A DNA stretch of 64,000 bases from Pagrus major (taxonomy: Eukaryota; Chordata; Actinopteri; Spariformes; Sparidae): assembly GCF_040436345.1 (NCBI RefSeq), contig NC_133234.1, positions 13,284,446 to 13,348,445 on the forward strand. The letters are read 5' to 3'. Shown in pieces: positions 51,801 to 64,000 of this stretch; the stretch's first letter is position 1, and the number at the start of each line of letters is the position of its first letter. A model generated the notes under the pieces. It saw only the letters and a list, made by a program, of their open reading frames with translations. It had not been told where the DNA came from and searched no databases. The translations under genes were made by a program, and so were the position numbers.

Positions 51801-54800
51801 TTTGGGAAAAGTGATATTTAATTTGACAATGTGATTGATGATAAAAACAAATCCAAGAAAAAGGTGGAAGCCCGGAAACAACAGGGGGTAAATGTATGTT
51901 ATGTAGGTCGTCTGTTTTGTCGGGATATTAAATGATGAACTTCAAGCAATCAGCAGCAGGAAACATGAGCGCTCCGTTGCAAATCCTTCCACCTGTATTA
52001 TTGGCTAATTAGATGCTGGCTAACAAGCTGATTGGTTGTTTGAGTGAATACAAAGAAGCTCACAGACAACAGACAGGCTTTGTGTGACATTTTACCCCTC
52101 ACCACATTAGTGAATTTAAGAACCTCTACCCTGGTTGTTGGGCCAAAAATACTTTTCTTTCTTTAGAAACTTTAAAAGAGATAGTTCTGGTCTTTTGATG
52201 TGGGGATGTATACTGTCAGCTCTCCCCCTGTGTGCAGCATGTAGCACCGACAGGAAAGCAGAGCATTGCCCTGCTGAACAGTAGCTACAGCAAGACGTAT
52301 TTAAGGCACCTAAAAGAAGGCAACTATCACTTTAAAGCAACATTATGTAGGAATATGTGTTGTGTGCAATTTGGCATCCCCACAGTTTTTGAGTGCATCC
52401 CCGCTATTAGAAATACAAATCTTCAGATTTTTTTAATTAACATCTGCCGTTTCTTCATTCTTCAACAGAATGGAAAATGGCCGAAACTGCCAATTAAAAC
52501 CCCAGAAAAAAATAATGCTATAAAAACATGCTGGTGTTTTATCTTGTACCATGAGATGACTGAAGTGTCGTCTTATTGGGTCTTTGCTAGTAAGTGTAAA
52601 GTGTGCACAATCAGTTTGAATTTATTGCAAAATAACATTGTGAAATATATATGACCTACTCACAGTATTAAATGTGTAATAATAGAAAATAGAAAATAGA
52701 AGCTTTTGTTATGAATGACTAAAAATGTATTTTGCCGCTATATGTTTAAACGCGAAGGTTTCTCCTTATTACATAACGTACAGCTGAGCTCAAAGCTGCT
52801 GAATGTTTGTATTGTTGCACTGACACTGATTTCATTTACACAAAGCGTCTAACCCATTTTTGGACACTTTCCCTGTTTTTTACCAGAACCTTGAAATGAA
52901 CACACAGCATGAGCATTCATAGGACACAGTATTTCTGTCAGGCTGTGCTATTTATAGAGATATTTCAAACAATGCATCCGTATTACTCTGTCTGCATTTC
53001 ACTCGCTGTCTAAATCTCTAAATTGTTTCCATCTTAAAATGTGTCCCGTCATCAAAGGAGTCTACTGTTGTGGAGCTGGCTTGAGATTAACTTCATCAAT
53101 AGAGCTTTACTTAAAGACAACCTCTGTGGCCGCAGAAGGAAGGCCAGCTCTTAGTGTGCGCAAAATGCTGACGCTGCCTCGGTAGTGCCTTCAGAATGAG
53201 GGAGAACGTCCCACGGGACGGGGCTGGGAAGGCACAGAGTACACAGTCCCTTCATATCTTTGACCTTTCATGACATTTGATAGCTAGCAGAGGTCACTTT
53301 ATAGCTGCCAGCCCGGTTGGCTCTGTAGAGTACACACTGTTGTCATCACCAATAGCTAATTGTCTGTGGGGTTAAGCTGTCGATTTCCAGCCTGTGTCCT
53401 GGTTTTAAAAAGCTTCTCCACGCCTGCGTCTCACCATCACCCCCCACACCTCTGCTGACCTTTAGGATTGTGCTGATCATCATCCTGGTCAAACATGCTG
53501 AATATTTTATGAAAGGCAACGGTGTGGGACTCAGTACATTACAAAATCATTCCTGTTTCAGGACAGTCCACTTTAACCGTTATGTGTTTGTCCTGCTGTC
53601 GTGTGCTGCAGAATGTGGTGTCGAGGAGCGCCCTTCAGTTCAAGGGTAACTCCCAGCACGACGCCCAGGAATTCCTCCTCTGGTTGCTGGATAGAGTTCA
53701 TGAAGACCTCAACCATATTGTCCACCCGGACATCAGACCGCCCAGGAAGGTAAACAGCAACTCAGAGCACAGTCAGACGTTACAGATGTGAATATCTATG
53801 TATTTTCATGTTTTGACTGAATGTTGCCCCCTTTTTCTGCAATACTGCTGGCGACTGCATTATGTTATACATGTTCACCAAGTCATTGTTTTCCAGCCTC
53901 CAGTAGAAGAAGAAAATCCCCCTGAAGGATCTCCACTACCAGCACCTGGATCTTTTGTACAGGAGCTGTTTCAGGCACAATACAGGTGACATACTACAAT
54001 CTGGAAAATTATTTTTTTTAAATGTTTTATTTGTACATTTGTAGACCTTTAAAGTAGAACAAACGTAGAAACAAAATGCGATGTATTGTCCATAAATGTA
54101 AAGGTAGATATGTTTAACATGCATTCAAACAACAGGGAATACAACATGATATTAGATCTTTATATGCACCAATGATATTTTAAGGAAAAGTTCGCCCTGA
54201 AATTGAACATTTAGTCATTATATACTCACCCCCATGTCGATGGAAAGTCTGATGAAGTTTTGTAGTCCACTAAACATTTCTGGAGCTTCACAGCAAAACG
54301 GCATAGCAGCATTCTCCTAAACAACTGAAGTAGATGGGGACTTGTTTAAAAAATTAAAGAAAACAACGTTAAATAGCTTAAAAAAAAGGTGTAAATAATG
54401 TCATTTCAAATCAATTCTGGATCTTGGGACCTCCAGAGACTTATTATGATTATGCTGTATGAGCTCTGTGGAGCCATTTTACGCTTTTTGCGGTTGTTTT
54501 CTTTTACATTTTAAAACAAATCCCCATCTACTTCAGTTGTTTAGGAGAAATCTCAAGAGAGTTATGCCAGTAAGCTTAGCACAAAGACTGGAAACGGGGA
54601 ATCAGCTAGCCTGGCTCCAAACGTAAGTCATTTTCCTTCCATCATCTGAGGTGGAGAAAATGACTCTGAAATCTGTGGTTTTACGACGGTTGTGTAGCGG
54701 ACCTCCTGGATATCTTGCTGACAGTAAAAACAACAGTATGCTAAACTACAATATGTCATTTTTACATATTAGATATAAAATGTTAATTAGCAAGCTTTAA

Positions 54801-57800
54801 AGTTGCTAGTACCTTGGGACAGAGCCAGCCAGGCCAGCTGTTATTAGCCTTATGCTAAGCTAAGCTAAACTGCTGCTCATGTTTACTGTTGTGTACACAC
54901 GAGAGGGGTATCAATCTTCTCGTCTAAGTTAGGGAAAGAAATCAAATAAAACCTTGAACCGTTGCTTTAAAAGGATTCACTTTTCAAGCTGCGCTTTATT
55001 ATTCTTGTGATGTCTCCGTGCAGGTCCTCCCTGACTTGCCCTCACTGCCAGAAACAGAGCAACACCTTTGATCCTTTCCTCTGCATCTCACTGCCAATCC
55101 CAGTACCTCACACACGGTAAGGTGACTCCGTATCCAGCTTATGAGTAAGACAATATCTATCAGACTAAAAAAAAGTCCCCTGTATCCAAAAGACGAGATC
55201 CAGTCTGAACCCGGCATTAAAAAGATGTGTCAAGACAAACACCATGAAACATCTGACAGGAGAAGGCTAAAATTAGAAGATGCTGTCTATCTTTGAAACA
55301 TCAGTCCAGCCTCGGTTACGAAACAGCCAATTAATTCCAGTCATTTCTGTGTTGCAGCCCCCTGTATGTGACAGTGGTGTACCAAGGAAAGTGCTCCCAC
55401 TGTATGAGAGTCGGGGTGGCTGTGCCTCTCTCTGGCACCGTGTCCAGGCTGAGACAAGCTGTGGCCTCAGAGACCAAAATCCCTGCCCAACAGGTGCTGT
55501 CTTATTAGAAACTGAACTTTTTTGAAGCCATTACTGTATCGAAAGTGAGAGGATTAGAGAGAGTGATCGACGATGAAAATAATCAGCCCTAGTGTTTTGA
55601 ATCTGTTTTTAAGAATATAAAGCCTCATGTTTATATCTGGAAGCACCTCCTTCTTGTTACTACCTAGTAGACTTTGTGTTTTCATTTCATTTCATCAAAA
55701 GAATCAATCAGAATGAAAACCACACTCACACACGCTACGTTTCCCTCCTCTGCTCAGATCGTCCTCACTGAAATGTACTACGACGGCTTTCACCGCTCCT
55801 TCTGCGACGACGACGACGACCTCGAGATCATTCAGGAGAGTGACTCCATCTTTGCCTTCGAGACGCCCGAGCTATTCAGACCGGAGCAGATCCGCTCCAA
55901 GCGAGGCGGTACGACATCCTGTTTATGCCCTCAGAAATTAGTTTTGCACTTTGTCTCATTGTGCCAGTAGGAGTGGAGATTAGATTAGAAAAGGACTAAT
56001 AGTGGAGAAGTGCTTCATTTAGGGAGCTGCTACACACACTGACCAGCATGTTGGACTGACTTTTGAGTCAAGTGTTGTAACTTGTGTGTGTTTATTACAG
56101 GGAGCCCACATGCAAATCTCAACCAGAACAACTTGAAGTACGGCACAGACAATAACAGGATATCCACACAAATACAAGAGCCCACCACCCCGCCTCAGAG
56201 CCCCAATAAGAACAGCGGGCAGGCTGAGAAGATCGTCCTGTTGGTGTGTAACAGAGCCTGCGCTGGACAGCAGGGACGCAGGTATCCAACGGCACTTAAA
56301 CACATCATCTTAAAACCTTACCTCAAAGAATTCCTTAAAACTGATGCAGGTCAAACCTTTTTGTTTTTGTAATCCCTCCCTGCAGGTTTGGTAATCCATT
56401 TATTCTGTATTTGGAGCGTACGGTGACGTGGGATGTACTTCAGAAGGAGATCTTGGAGAAGATGAGGCATCTTTTGCGCCCTGGAGTCTTTGTGCAGGTA
56501 CGTTACATCCACACATTATCTTTTAATAATGTCTCTGTTAGTAATGTAATGTAACTGAGTACATTTAACAACTACTTCACTTAAGTACAGCTGTCCTTTA
56601 AGTGTACGTGTACTTTACCTGAGTATTTCAATGTTATGTCATCTTACACTTCCTACATCTCAGAGGTAAATATTGTACTTTTGATTCCACTACATTTGTC
56701 TGACAGCTTTAGTTACTTGTTACTTTTCAGATTACAATTCTTCACACCCTTCCTGTCCAGTGAAAACCTTGTATCGTATAACCAAATGTGTTGATTATGA
56801 ATGTTCCTTTACGGGTTGAGAAAGTACATCTACTTCTTAAAGGACAGCCTTACCCATAAAAGAAAAATCAGTAATTAACTACTCGCCCACATGACAATGG
56901 AAAGTCAAGACAAAACATTTCTGGAGCTTCACAGCAAAACAGAGTTGCAGCATTCTCCTACACAAATGAAGCAGATGGGGACTTTAACAATGGAAAAATA
57001 ACACAAAATGGCTCCATTGGGCGTAATCTGTATCTATTGAAGCCCTGAGATCCCAAATTGATTTTAAAAGACGTTTGAAAAGCAGACAACTTCCCTGTAG
57101 CTGCTAAGCTAAATGCATTAGCCTGCACCCTGTTTGAAGTGGGTGCCCATACTTGACTGCGTGTCAAGGGTGTAACTAGCATCTTTTCAAATCAGTTTGG
57201 GCTATTAGGGCTTCCGTCCCCATCTACTTCAGTTGTTTAGCAAAATGCTGACGAAACTATGCCACAATTTCTATCTGCATGGGGGTGAGTAGTTCATTAC
57301 CAAATTGTTATTTTCTGGATAAACTATCCTTTAACCTAAATAAACTATTTTGAAACTCTCTTGGATTAACTGCATCTTCACAAGGCTGGAAACAGGCTGT
57401 TTTTCTGAGTTTATGAAAAGTTGACTTTTTAAAGATACGTGGTTCTCACAGGACAGGGATGCCACAATGATAATGATATTATAGAATATAATGCATTCAT
57501 GTAGATTAAAATACCAAAAATAAAGCATTTAAATATAAAAAGTATAAGTATTTAAAACGACCTCAACCTTAAAGATATACAGCAGTAAAATGCGACATTC
57601 ACATGAACACAGCAGTAATATTAAATCAGAAACATCAGATATAGTAGAAAAAACATTTTACTGCACAATAAATACTTTCACTTTTCATTCTTGAGTTCAT
57701 TTTGCTGATAATACCAACATACTTTTACTTAAATAAGGTTTTGAATGCAGGATTTTTTACTTGTACTGAGTATTTTTACAGTGTGGTATTAATACTTCTA

Positions 57801-60800
57801 CTTACGTAAAGGATACAAATACTTCTTCCACCGGTGGCTCACATGTAATGTGTTTTAATGTCTCATCCCTGATGGTCCGTAGGTAGGGCCCTTCACTTTG
57901 CGTGTGGTAGGAGTGGTTGGGATCACATATCTCTTGCCTCAGGAGGAGCAGCCGCTCTGCCATCCCTCTGTGGAGAGGTAATGTCACTCATCACCACCAG
58001 GGGGGAGTGTTAGCCCACTTGAATAGTCGTTACATAAACCCTGCAGCGTGTTCAATCCACTTCAAGTTGATTGAAGAGCTACAGTATGTAGGCCGACTCT
58101 TCAGTGGTATTGATGTGAAAATATCTCCTGAGATGTATAATAGCTCGTCTGGTTTTATGGATTTTCTTCTAAGAAGGTGTCGACCTCTGTGCTTGTTGCA
58201 TTGATTTATTAAAAATGAGCAGAATGAGAAAAAATGACATTTGCTTCTCTGGTACTGTGTGAAAAAACAGAAAATTAACCCTCAGACTTATTTAAGTTAT
58301 AGTCGGGCTTGTTTGGTTTGCAAGAATGTATATTTAGATTTTCATTTATTGTATCTGAGTAAGCTTAATGAACCCTAGGCATATCAGTGGTTCCCAACCC
58401 CTTTTCTATCATGATGACCTCTGACTAAGTGACATATTTTATTGATATTTCATATTATATTTAATGTGCAACAATACCTGTAGTGCACAACTTATAAACT
58501 GTACAATGAACCCGAGCAGTGAAGGCAGTAATTGCAGGAAGATAGTGTAAAATGAGGGATTTGGATGACTGTTGAGCAGATTTTCCTGTGATTTTCGGAT
58601 TAGAAATGAATTTTCCTATATTTTTAGGAGCTTTATATACAATTCTCTGTCTGTATTATGATTTTTTGTAATTGTTAACAATCATACATGCTTAGTATGC
58701 TTCGTTTTTTGACAAATTAAATAGTTTCTTCTCCCTGATGCTTGGCCATTGGTCTATGTGCTCTTCAGTTGTTTTAAAGGAGACCTATTATGCTTTTTTG
58801 TTTGTTCCTTTACTTCCTTTACGTGTTTTATATGTGTTCTTGTGCGTGTAATAGATCTTTAAAGCTAAATAGACAAAGTTTGCACCAACAGAAGCTCCTC
58901 TTTCCCACAGAAAGCACTGCTCCTGAAATGCCTTGTCAGTAGTCCCGTCTTTAATTCTGTGACTTTGTGACATCACACTACTAATTCAATGTGCAAGTCA
59001 TCAAACACAATGACATTTTTTTTCTCTGATGCTACTTTTTTTGTATTTGTGATAAATACTTTCACATTCATAGCAGTGGTTTTGGGGTGAAACGTACTGT
59101 AGTCTAACCTCTTATAATTTTGTGCTGTAAGAAATCAGCTAAATAAAAGATATAACATGGCGTTCTCTTAATCTAATTCTCAACAGGGCATTCAAGTCTT
59201 GCGGTCCTGGAGGGCCACCTCACGTCAAAATCGTCGTTGAATGGGACAAAGAGACGAAAGACTAGTAAGTGAGATCTGTCACGAACTAAAGCTCCAATCG
59301 CACACTTACGTAACAAAGCTCGGGGCTGATGTGTGACGTGTCCGTTCAGAGCTGTAGTGAAGGTCTTTTGAAGTTCCACGTGATCCCTCTGTGACTCGTG
59401 CTGTGTTCTGCCCACAGTCTCTTCAAAAGAACTGAGGATGAATACATCCCAGATGCTGAAAGTGTGCGTCAAGTGAAGGAGCAGCATCTGCAGCCTCAGA
59501 CCTGCTCGCTTGCCCAGTGCTTTCAACTGTACACCAAAGAGGAACAGGTAGGCTGAGACGTGGCATCATGTAGGCTGCAGTAGTGCTGACAATACCATAC
59601 ATATGTGTATATATAAGATGGGTTTTGTTAATTATTATATTCTAGGTTGTAGTGTGTGAGAGTAAACGATGGGAAATGAGTTGTTGGAGAATATTTTTTC
59701 TCTTCGATGTTATATTTTGCTTTATAATGTGTAAAATAAGTTTAACAGGTAAAAAACAAACACACAACAGAATGTGAGCAGGTTTTCTTTCACTTTAACT
59801 TCAGCTGGCTCCTGATGATGCATGGCGGTGTCCACACTGTAAGCAGCTTCAGCAGGGCAGCATCAAGCTCAGTCTGTGGACCCTGCCGGACATCCTCATA
59901 CTTCACCTGAAACGCTTCAGACAGGTACTGATAAAAAAAATATAAAAGACAGGGAGAGATGATGCTGTCAAATTAAATGCATTAAACGTGTTGCGACAAC
60001 AGGATGGAGACCGGCGAATGAAAATGCAGAACATGGTGAAGTTCCCGCTCACAGGCATGGACATGGCGCCCCACATGGTGAAGAGGAGCCAGAGCAGCTG
60101 GAGCCTCCCCTCCCATTGGTCGCCATGGAGACGGCCCTACGGGATGGGCCGTGACCCGGAGGACTACCTTTACGACCTGTACGCAGTGTGTAACCATCAC
60201 GGGACCATGCAGGGAGGACATTACACAGGTAACGGAGCAGCAGAGAGACATCAACCAATAATCAACAACCTGTTGCTTATGGTTGTGGTTTTCTTTTCAT
60301 GAAAGCTTCCCAAGATACTCATCATACTTTATTGTGCTGTGTCTTATAGCTCACTGTAAGAACTCCATCGATGGACAGTGGTATTGCTTCGATGACAGCG
60401 ACGTTCAGCCTATGTCTGAAGATGAGGTCTGCAAGCAGACCGGCTACATCTTGTTCTATCAAAGACGAGCCACGATTCCATCTTGGTCTGCCAACAGTTC
60501 TGTGGGAGGTAATGTTTTTTTTTATTGATAGTAGCTCGTACAATCTCTCATGTGCATGTTTAAAGGGGACCTGTTATGCTCATTTCCAGCTCTATATTTA
60601 GATTCTGGAACTCCAACAGAGCTGAGCATGATTCACAAAAACATCCTTACTTATCTTATATTGGCCTTTTATGCAGCCTCTCTGTTTATCTTTTGTCTGA
60701 AACAACCCAGTTTAGCTCCAGTCCTCCCTAAAAGCTTCACTTCAGCTTCTCGAACAGATTACTATACAAAACACATCTTCATAACTTTATTCACTGATTT

Positions 60801-63136
60801 AAGTGAAACTGGATCATGTTTTAGGGAGAAAATACTGATGGACAGAAAGCTTTATTTGTTTTTTACCTGGTTAGCTCAGTTAGCCATTCAGCTAGTTAGT
60901 TAGCTCTAGCAGAGGAGCAGTGGACCGCTGGAAGGAGGAGGTATTTTAGGCCCAGGGTTTGAGGACCAGGTGGGGAGACTCAGCTATAGTACCAGGGCTA
61001 ACTATGCCAACTACTTAACAGCAGCTAACGTTACAGTTAGCAGATGTTGGCCAGGTGGGAAGAGGGTAAACCAGACAATATATTTTCCACAAAATATGAT
61101 ACGACTAGGCAGACTGTGCGGATGGATGGATCCCTGCACTTCATGGGCCTAGTATTCATAGCAGTCTGAATCCTGAAGTTTTTATTTGAAATTTGGCCAC
61201 GTTAGCAATGAACATCCGACATTGTCGATTATATATGTGTCAGAAATAAGGGGAATGCATAATCTGTGCCCTTTAAATGTTCTCTATGTAATATGTTATA
61301 CATCTTCAACCACTGTCTGTTTTGGACTTCAGGATCTACCAGTTCCTCTTTGTGTGAGCACTGGATCAGTCGGTTGATGGGCAGCCGTCCGCCTAGCCAA
61401 GCCTCATCCGGTTCATCCAGACGCACCTCGTTGGCCTCCCTCTCTGAGTCGGCTGAGTTTGCTGGTGAACGGAGTGAGGACGATGGTGAGAGACTCATCC
61501 AAGCACACACGATTTCTGATTTGTTCTCAGTGCTTCAAAGGTGACAACTACGAATCATTTCTTTAAAAAATATTTTATTGATGTGTGTCTTTTTTACAAA
61601 GCAGGCTTATCGAGCCGGCAAGCAGTAAGAGGCATGCAAAGACAAACATTCTCCTCAAGATCTTCCATTGCCAGCCCGTTGGCGCTCAGTGAAAATGGCA
61701 CCAAACCATCCTGGTCCCACTCCGCTAAGCTCCAGCTCCGTTCCAACTCTCCTTCACGCTTCTCCCTGGAATCCCACTCCTCCTCCCCGACACTGGAGAT
61801 GATAGGAGAGGTGGTTGATACGTCTTGTTTCACTGGGTCACCTAAGCCAGAAAAAATGTCTGGGGGCAAGTCGGCCCTCGCAGCTTTGGACAGTAATCCG
61901 GGCAGTAAGAGGCTGATAGAGCAGGTTCACTCCAAGGCTGTGGCACAGGCAGAGCAGAGGAGCTCCCTCCAGGCCGGGGATAACAACAATGTGGTCACTG
62001 CTGCCGAACAGGTCAGTCCTCGACACGTGGCAGCTTCGAAGGAGCCGAAACAAAGAAATGGGTCTGCAGATAGCGCTGGTTCTAAAAGGAGCTCAACGAA
62101 GACCGGGGTAGAGAGTGAAAGGAGTCCCAAGAAGCGTCCTGCCACGTCCTCAACGTCATCCAGCTCATTGTCTCCTGCATCCCCAGCCATCGACAAGTTA
62201 CAGTCTCGAACACAGGCCAAGAGTGCAGCATCAGCATCCAACCCCAAGGACAAAAGCGATGGACCGCCTAAAACTAGCAAGGCTGCTTCCTCCAGAACTG
62301 CAACCCCCTCCAAGAAAGGATCATCGCAAACCCCGGAGGTAAAACATTCTGACTCTGCCCAGCAGAGGAAGAGTGGATCTCCGGGAATACAAAGCTCACA
62401 CCCTCAGAGGAGGACATCACCCAGATCGGGAGGCGAGAAAAGCTCAGCCTCAGGAAGGACTAGAGCAGCAGACAGGAGCACTAGCCGTGAATCCTCGCGG
62501 GCCAATGCGGTCCCAGAGAGGAAGGTTAACTCTGGAGGTCCTCCCTCCAGGTCGAGTGCTGCAAGTAGAGCGGAGGGCAGGCCGGGCCGTGCTGCGGAGA
62601 ACAAGCCTCCGGGCCGCAGCTCGAGCAGCAGCTCCTCCATGGCTAGTCTCCGATCCTCGAGTGTAGGTGTTTCCTCTGCAAGTGCAGCCCCACCATCACG
62701 GGGGCCTCAGAGGAACAGTAAGACAGAGGAGAAAGGTTTATCTTTCTTCAAAACTGCTCTGAGGCCCAAAGAGACCCGTAAGTCAACTGATGGTGGGAAA
62801 TCAGGGGCGGGAGAAGCTAAAGGAAGTCCGGAGGATGGTGCTGGGGACGCAGCTAAGGAAGGAACCCCACACGGAGCGGGCAAGAAAGCCCAGAATGTCG
62901 CCTCAGAGGCCCAGACTAACGTGACCACAGCCAAAGACAAGGAGTCCTCGAAGGCGTCCGCTGCAGCTAAGCATTCACTGCTGCCCTCCACAAAGTCCAA
63001 GCTTTCTGGAGCAGAAACAACCACCCAATCCTCTGCCAACGCAAAAGACCCTTCGAAGAAAGAGCCTGCGAAAAAGACAATGCAGTCGAGGAAGATCCCC
63101 ATCAACTCCACACAAACTAGCCACAGGGCCAAGTGA
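48823..63136 (+). CDS. usp31: Ubiquitin carboxyl-terminal hydrolase 31
   Basis: Sixteen coding exons join in frame: 48823-49380, 53612-53749, 53897-53985, 55024-55116, 55358-55493, 55758-55908, 56101-56281, 56385-56496, 57883-57977, 59187-59264, 59418-59547, 59805-59924, 60003-60228, 60350-60508, 61333-61485 and 61605-63136. Together they make 3951 bases, 1316 residues (human about 1350). The N-terminus MSKVVSNKEKKSFSKKLFRR is basic. The USP domain runs from the Cys box GLKNHGNTCFMN (catalytic Cys97, TGC 49111-49113) to the His box GGHYTAHC (His700). CPHC and CSHC pairs suggest zinc binding in the fingers subdomain. The last exon encodes a 510-residue Ser/Lys/Ala-rich, probably disordered tail, as in USP31. 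USP31 removes ubiquitin and has been linked to NF-kB signalling. USP43 is the nearest alternative, but the N-terminus, tail and cog7 neighbour favour USP31. Exon 1 carries an eight-Gln CAG run. Confidence 0.95.
49267..49290 (+). repeat. CAG trinucleotide run coding eight Gln in usp31 exon 1
   Basis: Eight pure CAG codons follow KKAS in the variable insert after the Cys box. A pure repeat in a disordered loop is likely to vary in length between individuals. Confidence 0.9.
49613..49880 (+). mobile_element. MITE family 1 copy, plus orientation, usp31 intron 1
   Basis: It begins gaagggacactgtgtagttt and holds the family core (caagctgttctcagaggaaa, ggtggcagggtccgccacat). The right end is merged with the inverted copy that follows. 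Confidence 0.75.
49881..50127 (-). mobile_element. MITE family 1 copy, minus orientation, usp31 intron 1
   Basis: It reads as the reverse complement of the copy just to the left (gtggcggaccctgccacctt, ttttcctctgagagcagctt) and ends ctacataatgctccttt. Head-to-head placement gives two arms of more than 200 bases. Confidence 0.75.
54180..54545. mobile_element. MITE family 4 copy in a usp31 intron
   Basis: It shares gatggaaagtctgatgaag, catttctggagcttcacagc and gcagcattctcctaaacaac with the copies at 27.8 and 56.9 kb. Confidence 0.65.
56838..57333. mobile_element. MITE family 4 copy in another usp31 intron
   Basis: It shares catttctggagcttcacagc, gcagcattctcctacaca and agatggggact with the other two copies and ends in a tcctttaa motif after a region resembling the reversed left end. 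Confidence 0.6.
58775..58985 (+). mobile_element. Dispersed repeat opening TTTAAAGGAGACCTATTATG
   Basis: Its first bases match the element at 60562. It lies in the usp31 intron between 57977 and 59187 and has no coding capacity. Confidence 0.5.
60562..61080 (+). mobile_element. Composite transposon remnant in a usp31 intron
   Basis: The left part starts tttaaaggggacctgttatg, the same opening as the element at 58775. Further right it passes into family 2 motifs (gttagctcagttagccattc, aggcccaggg). It is probably one insertion beside or into another. Confidence 0.5.
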
Positions 63137-64000
63137 CGTTATTTTAGTCGGCCTCATAACAATCTCTCTCGTGCAGCTCTGAGGTGTTTCAACCATCAAA
63201 CTAGACCGAGTGTCTGACAAACATCTTTAAAAGCACCTGTAGCTCTACAGTGGTTACTGAATACCAGCTGCCATACCGGACACTTACCTGTCCACGTTGT
63301 TAAATAGTTATTTAGGAATGGATTTTAACGAAGCACTTTGTATGGATTGCAATGATTTTGAGGAATATTATAATGTATTGTAAATAAGCATGGACTGCAC
63401 ATGTATTGACATTATTGCCTTGTTCTGTCTGTAGCATAGTTGAGAGACGTGCACCTCGGTACGAGGTGAGAATAAAAAGTGACTTTGCACAAGATGGGAA
63501 GCAGATGTAATGTCGGAAAGGGAACTTCTGAGAGACGTCAAACACGGACTACTCAGTCACCAAAGGAAGTTTACTGGCAATTTTTAACATGCTGATGCAG
63601 TGAAATTATTTCCAAAAATCTTTATGTACAGCTCTCCTTCACTACCGAGAGCCATATGTCGACAACAAACATCAGTGCCTCAGATAATCAAAGTATTTAA
63701 TCTAAATTGTATAACTGCAGGTGTTGGTAAATTTATAATTCAATTTTAATATTTATTAAGCACTGAAAATGTCGTTTCAAGTAAAACACGATTTAAGCCT
63801 ATTTATCCTGAACTGCTGTTTACATTATGCTCCTTGGTGTAGTTATCGTGCAACAGCCTTTAAGAAGTGTTTTTGTGCAGAGACTGTCATCGAGAGGCCG
63901 AGAGAGAGAGAGAGAGGAGAAGTGCAGGAATGAAGCATGTGTCGTTGGTGTTAAATGTCTGGAGACCTTCGGTTCGTAATGGTTCTTAAATGTTTGTGTT
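63137..64000. other. usp31 3' UTR and downstream flank
   Basis: No further gene is seen up to the end of the window. A short GA-rich run sits near 63897-63920. Confidence 0.5.
63471..63476 (+). promoter_or_regulatory. usp31: Polyadenylation signal AATAAA of usp31
   Basis: It lies about 335 bases after the stop codon (gagaataaaaag). Later A-rich strings exist, so a longer 3' UTR is possible. Confidence 0.5.

Noticed and set aside
61927-63132. Antisense frames over the last usp31 exon
   Set aside because: Shadows of the Ser/Ala-rich tail, which lacks minus-strand stops because of its codon composition.

Overview
The window looks like a teleost fish chromosome, most likely a percomorph. It holds compact vertebrate genes with GT-AG introns, AT-rich intergenic DNA, CA-rich microsatellites and many short non-autonomous DNA transposons of fish type. 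All gene calls rest on reading and splicing the sequence by hand and on remembered family sequences; no database search was run.

Layout from left to right: (1) about 1.1-8.9 kb, + strand, the last six coding exons of calpain-15 (capn15), whose 5' part lies left of the window. (2) 16.1-24.0 kb, + strand, a complete six-exon MSS51 gene (MYND zinc finger plus MSS51 C-terminal domain). (3) 27.1-31.3 kb, + strand, a tandem MSS51 paralogue with the same exon sizes (150/125/564/94) but without the usual first coding exon; a very short alternative first exon at 27142-27158 splices in frame. (4) 31.95-32.8 and 34.7-35.6 kb, - strand, two intronless-CDS MYADM-like genes (tandem MARVEL membrane proteins), followed by a partial duplicate of the start and upstream region of the second one (36.2-36.8 kb). 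(5) 38.2-45.3 kb, + strand, the complete 17-exon cog7. (6) 48.8-63.1 kb, + strand, the complete 16-exon usp31, with a CpG-rich leader. COG7 and USP31 also lie near each other on human 16p12, so that block is old synteny. The proteins do not form one pathway: they cover calpain proteolysis, mitochondrial MSS51-type function, membrane raft proteins, Golgi tethering and deubiquitination.

The strongest unexpected signal is in the MSS51 pair. A 150-base stretch of the big exon is 147/150 identical between the paralogues, while the 90 bases before it differ at 28 positions and the 70 bases after it at 13. This is the footprint of a recent, short gene-conversion event. Other points of interest are the truncated N-terminus of the second MSS51, a higher-order minisatellite of GCATGC-centred repeats ending about 35 bases from a splice acceptor, two abutting MITEs that end about 20 bases from a MYADM stop codon, an inverted MITE pair in usp31 intron 1, and overlapping uORFs upstream of cog7. 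I found no RNA genes, CRISPR arrays or plainly new multi-gene system.
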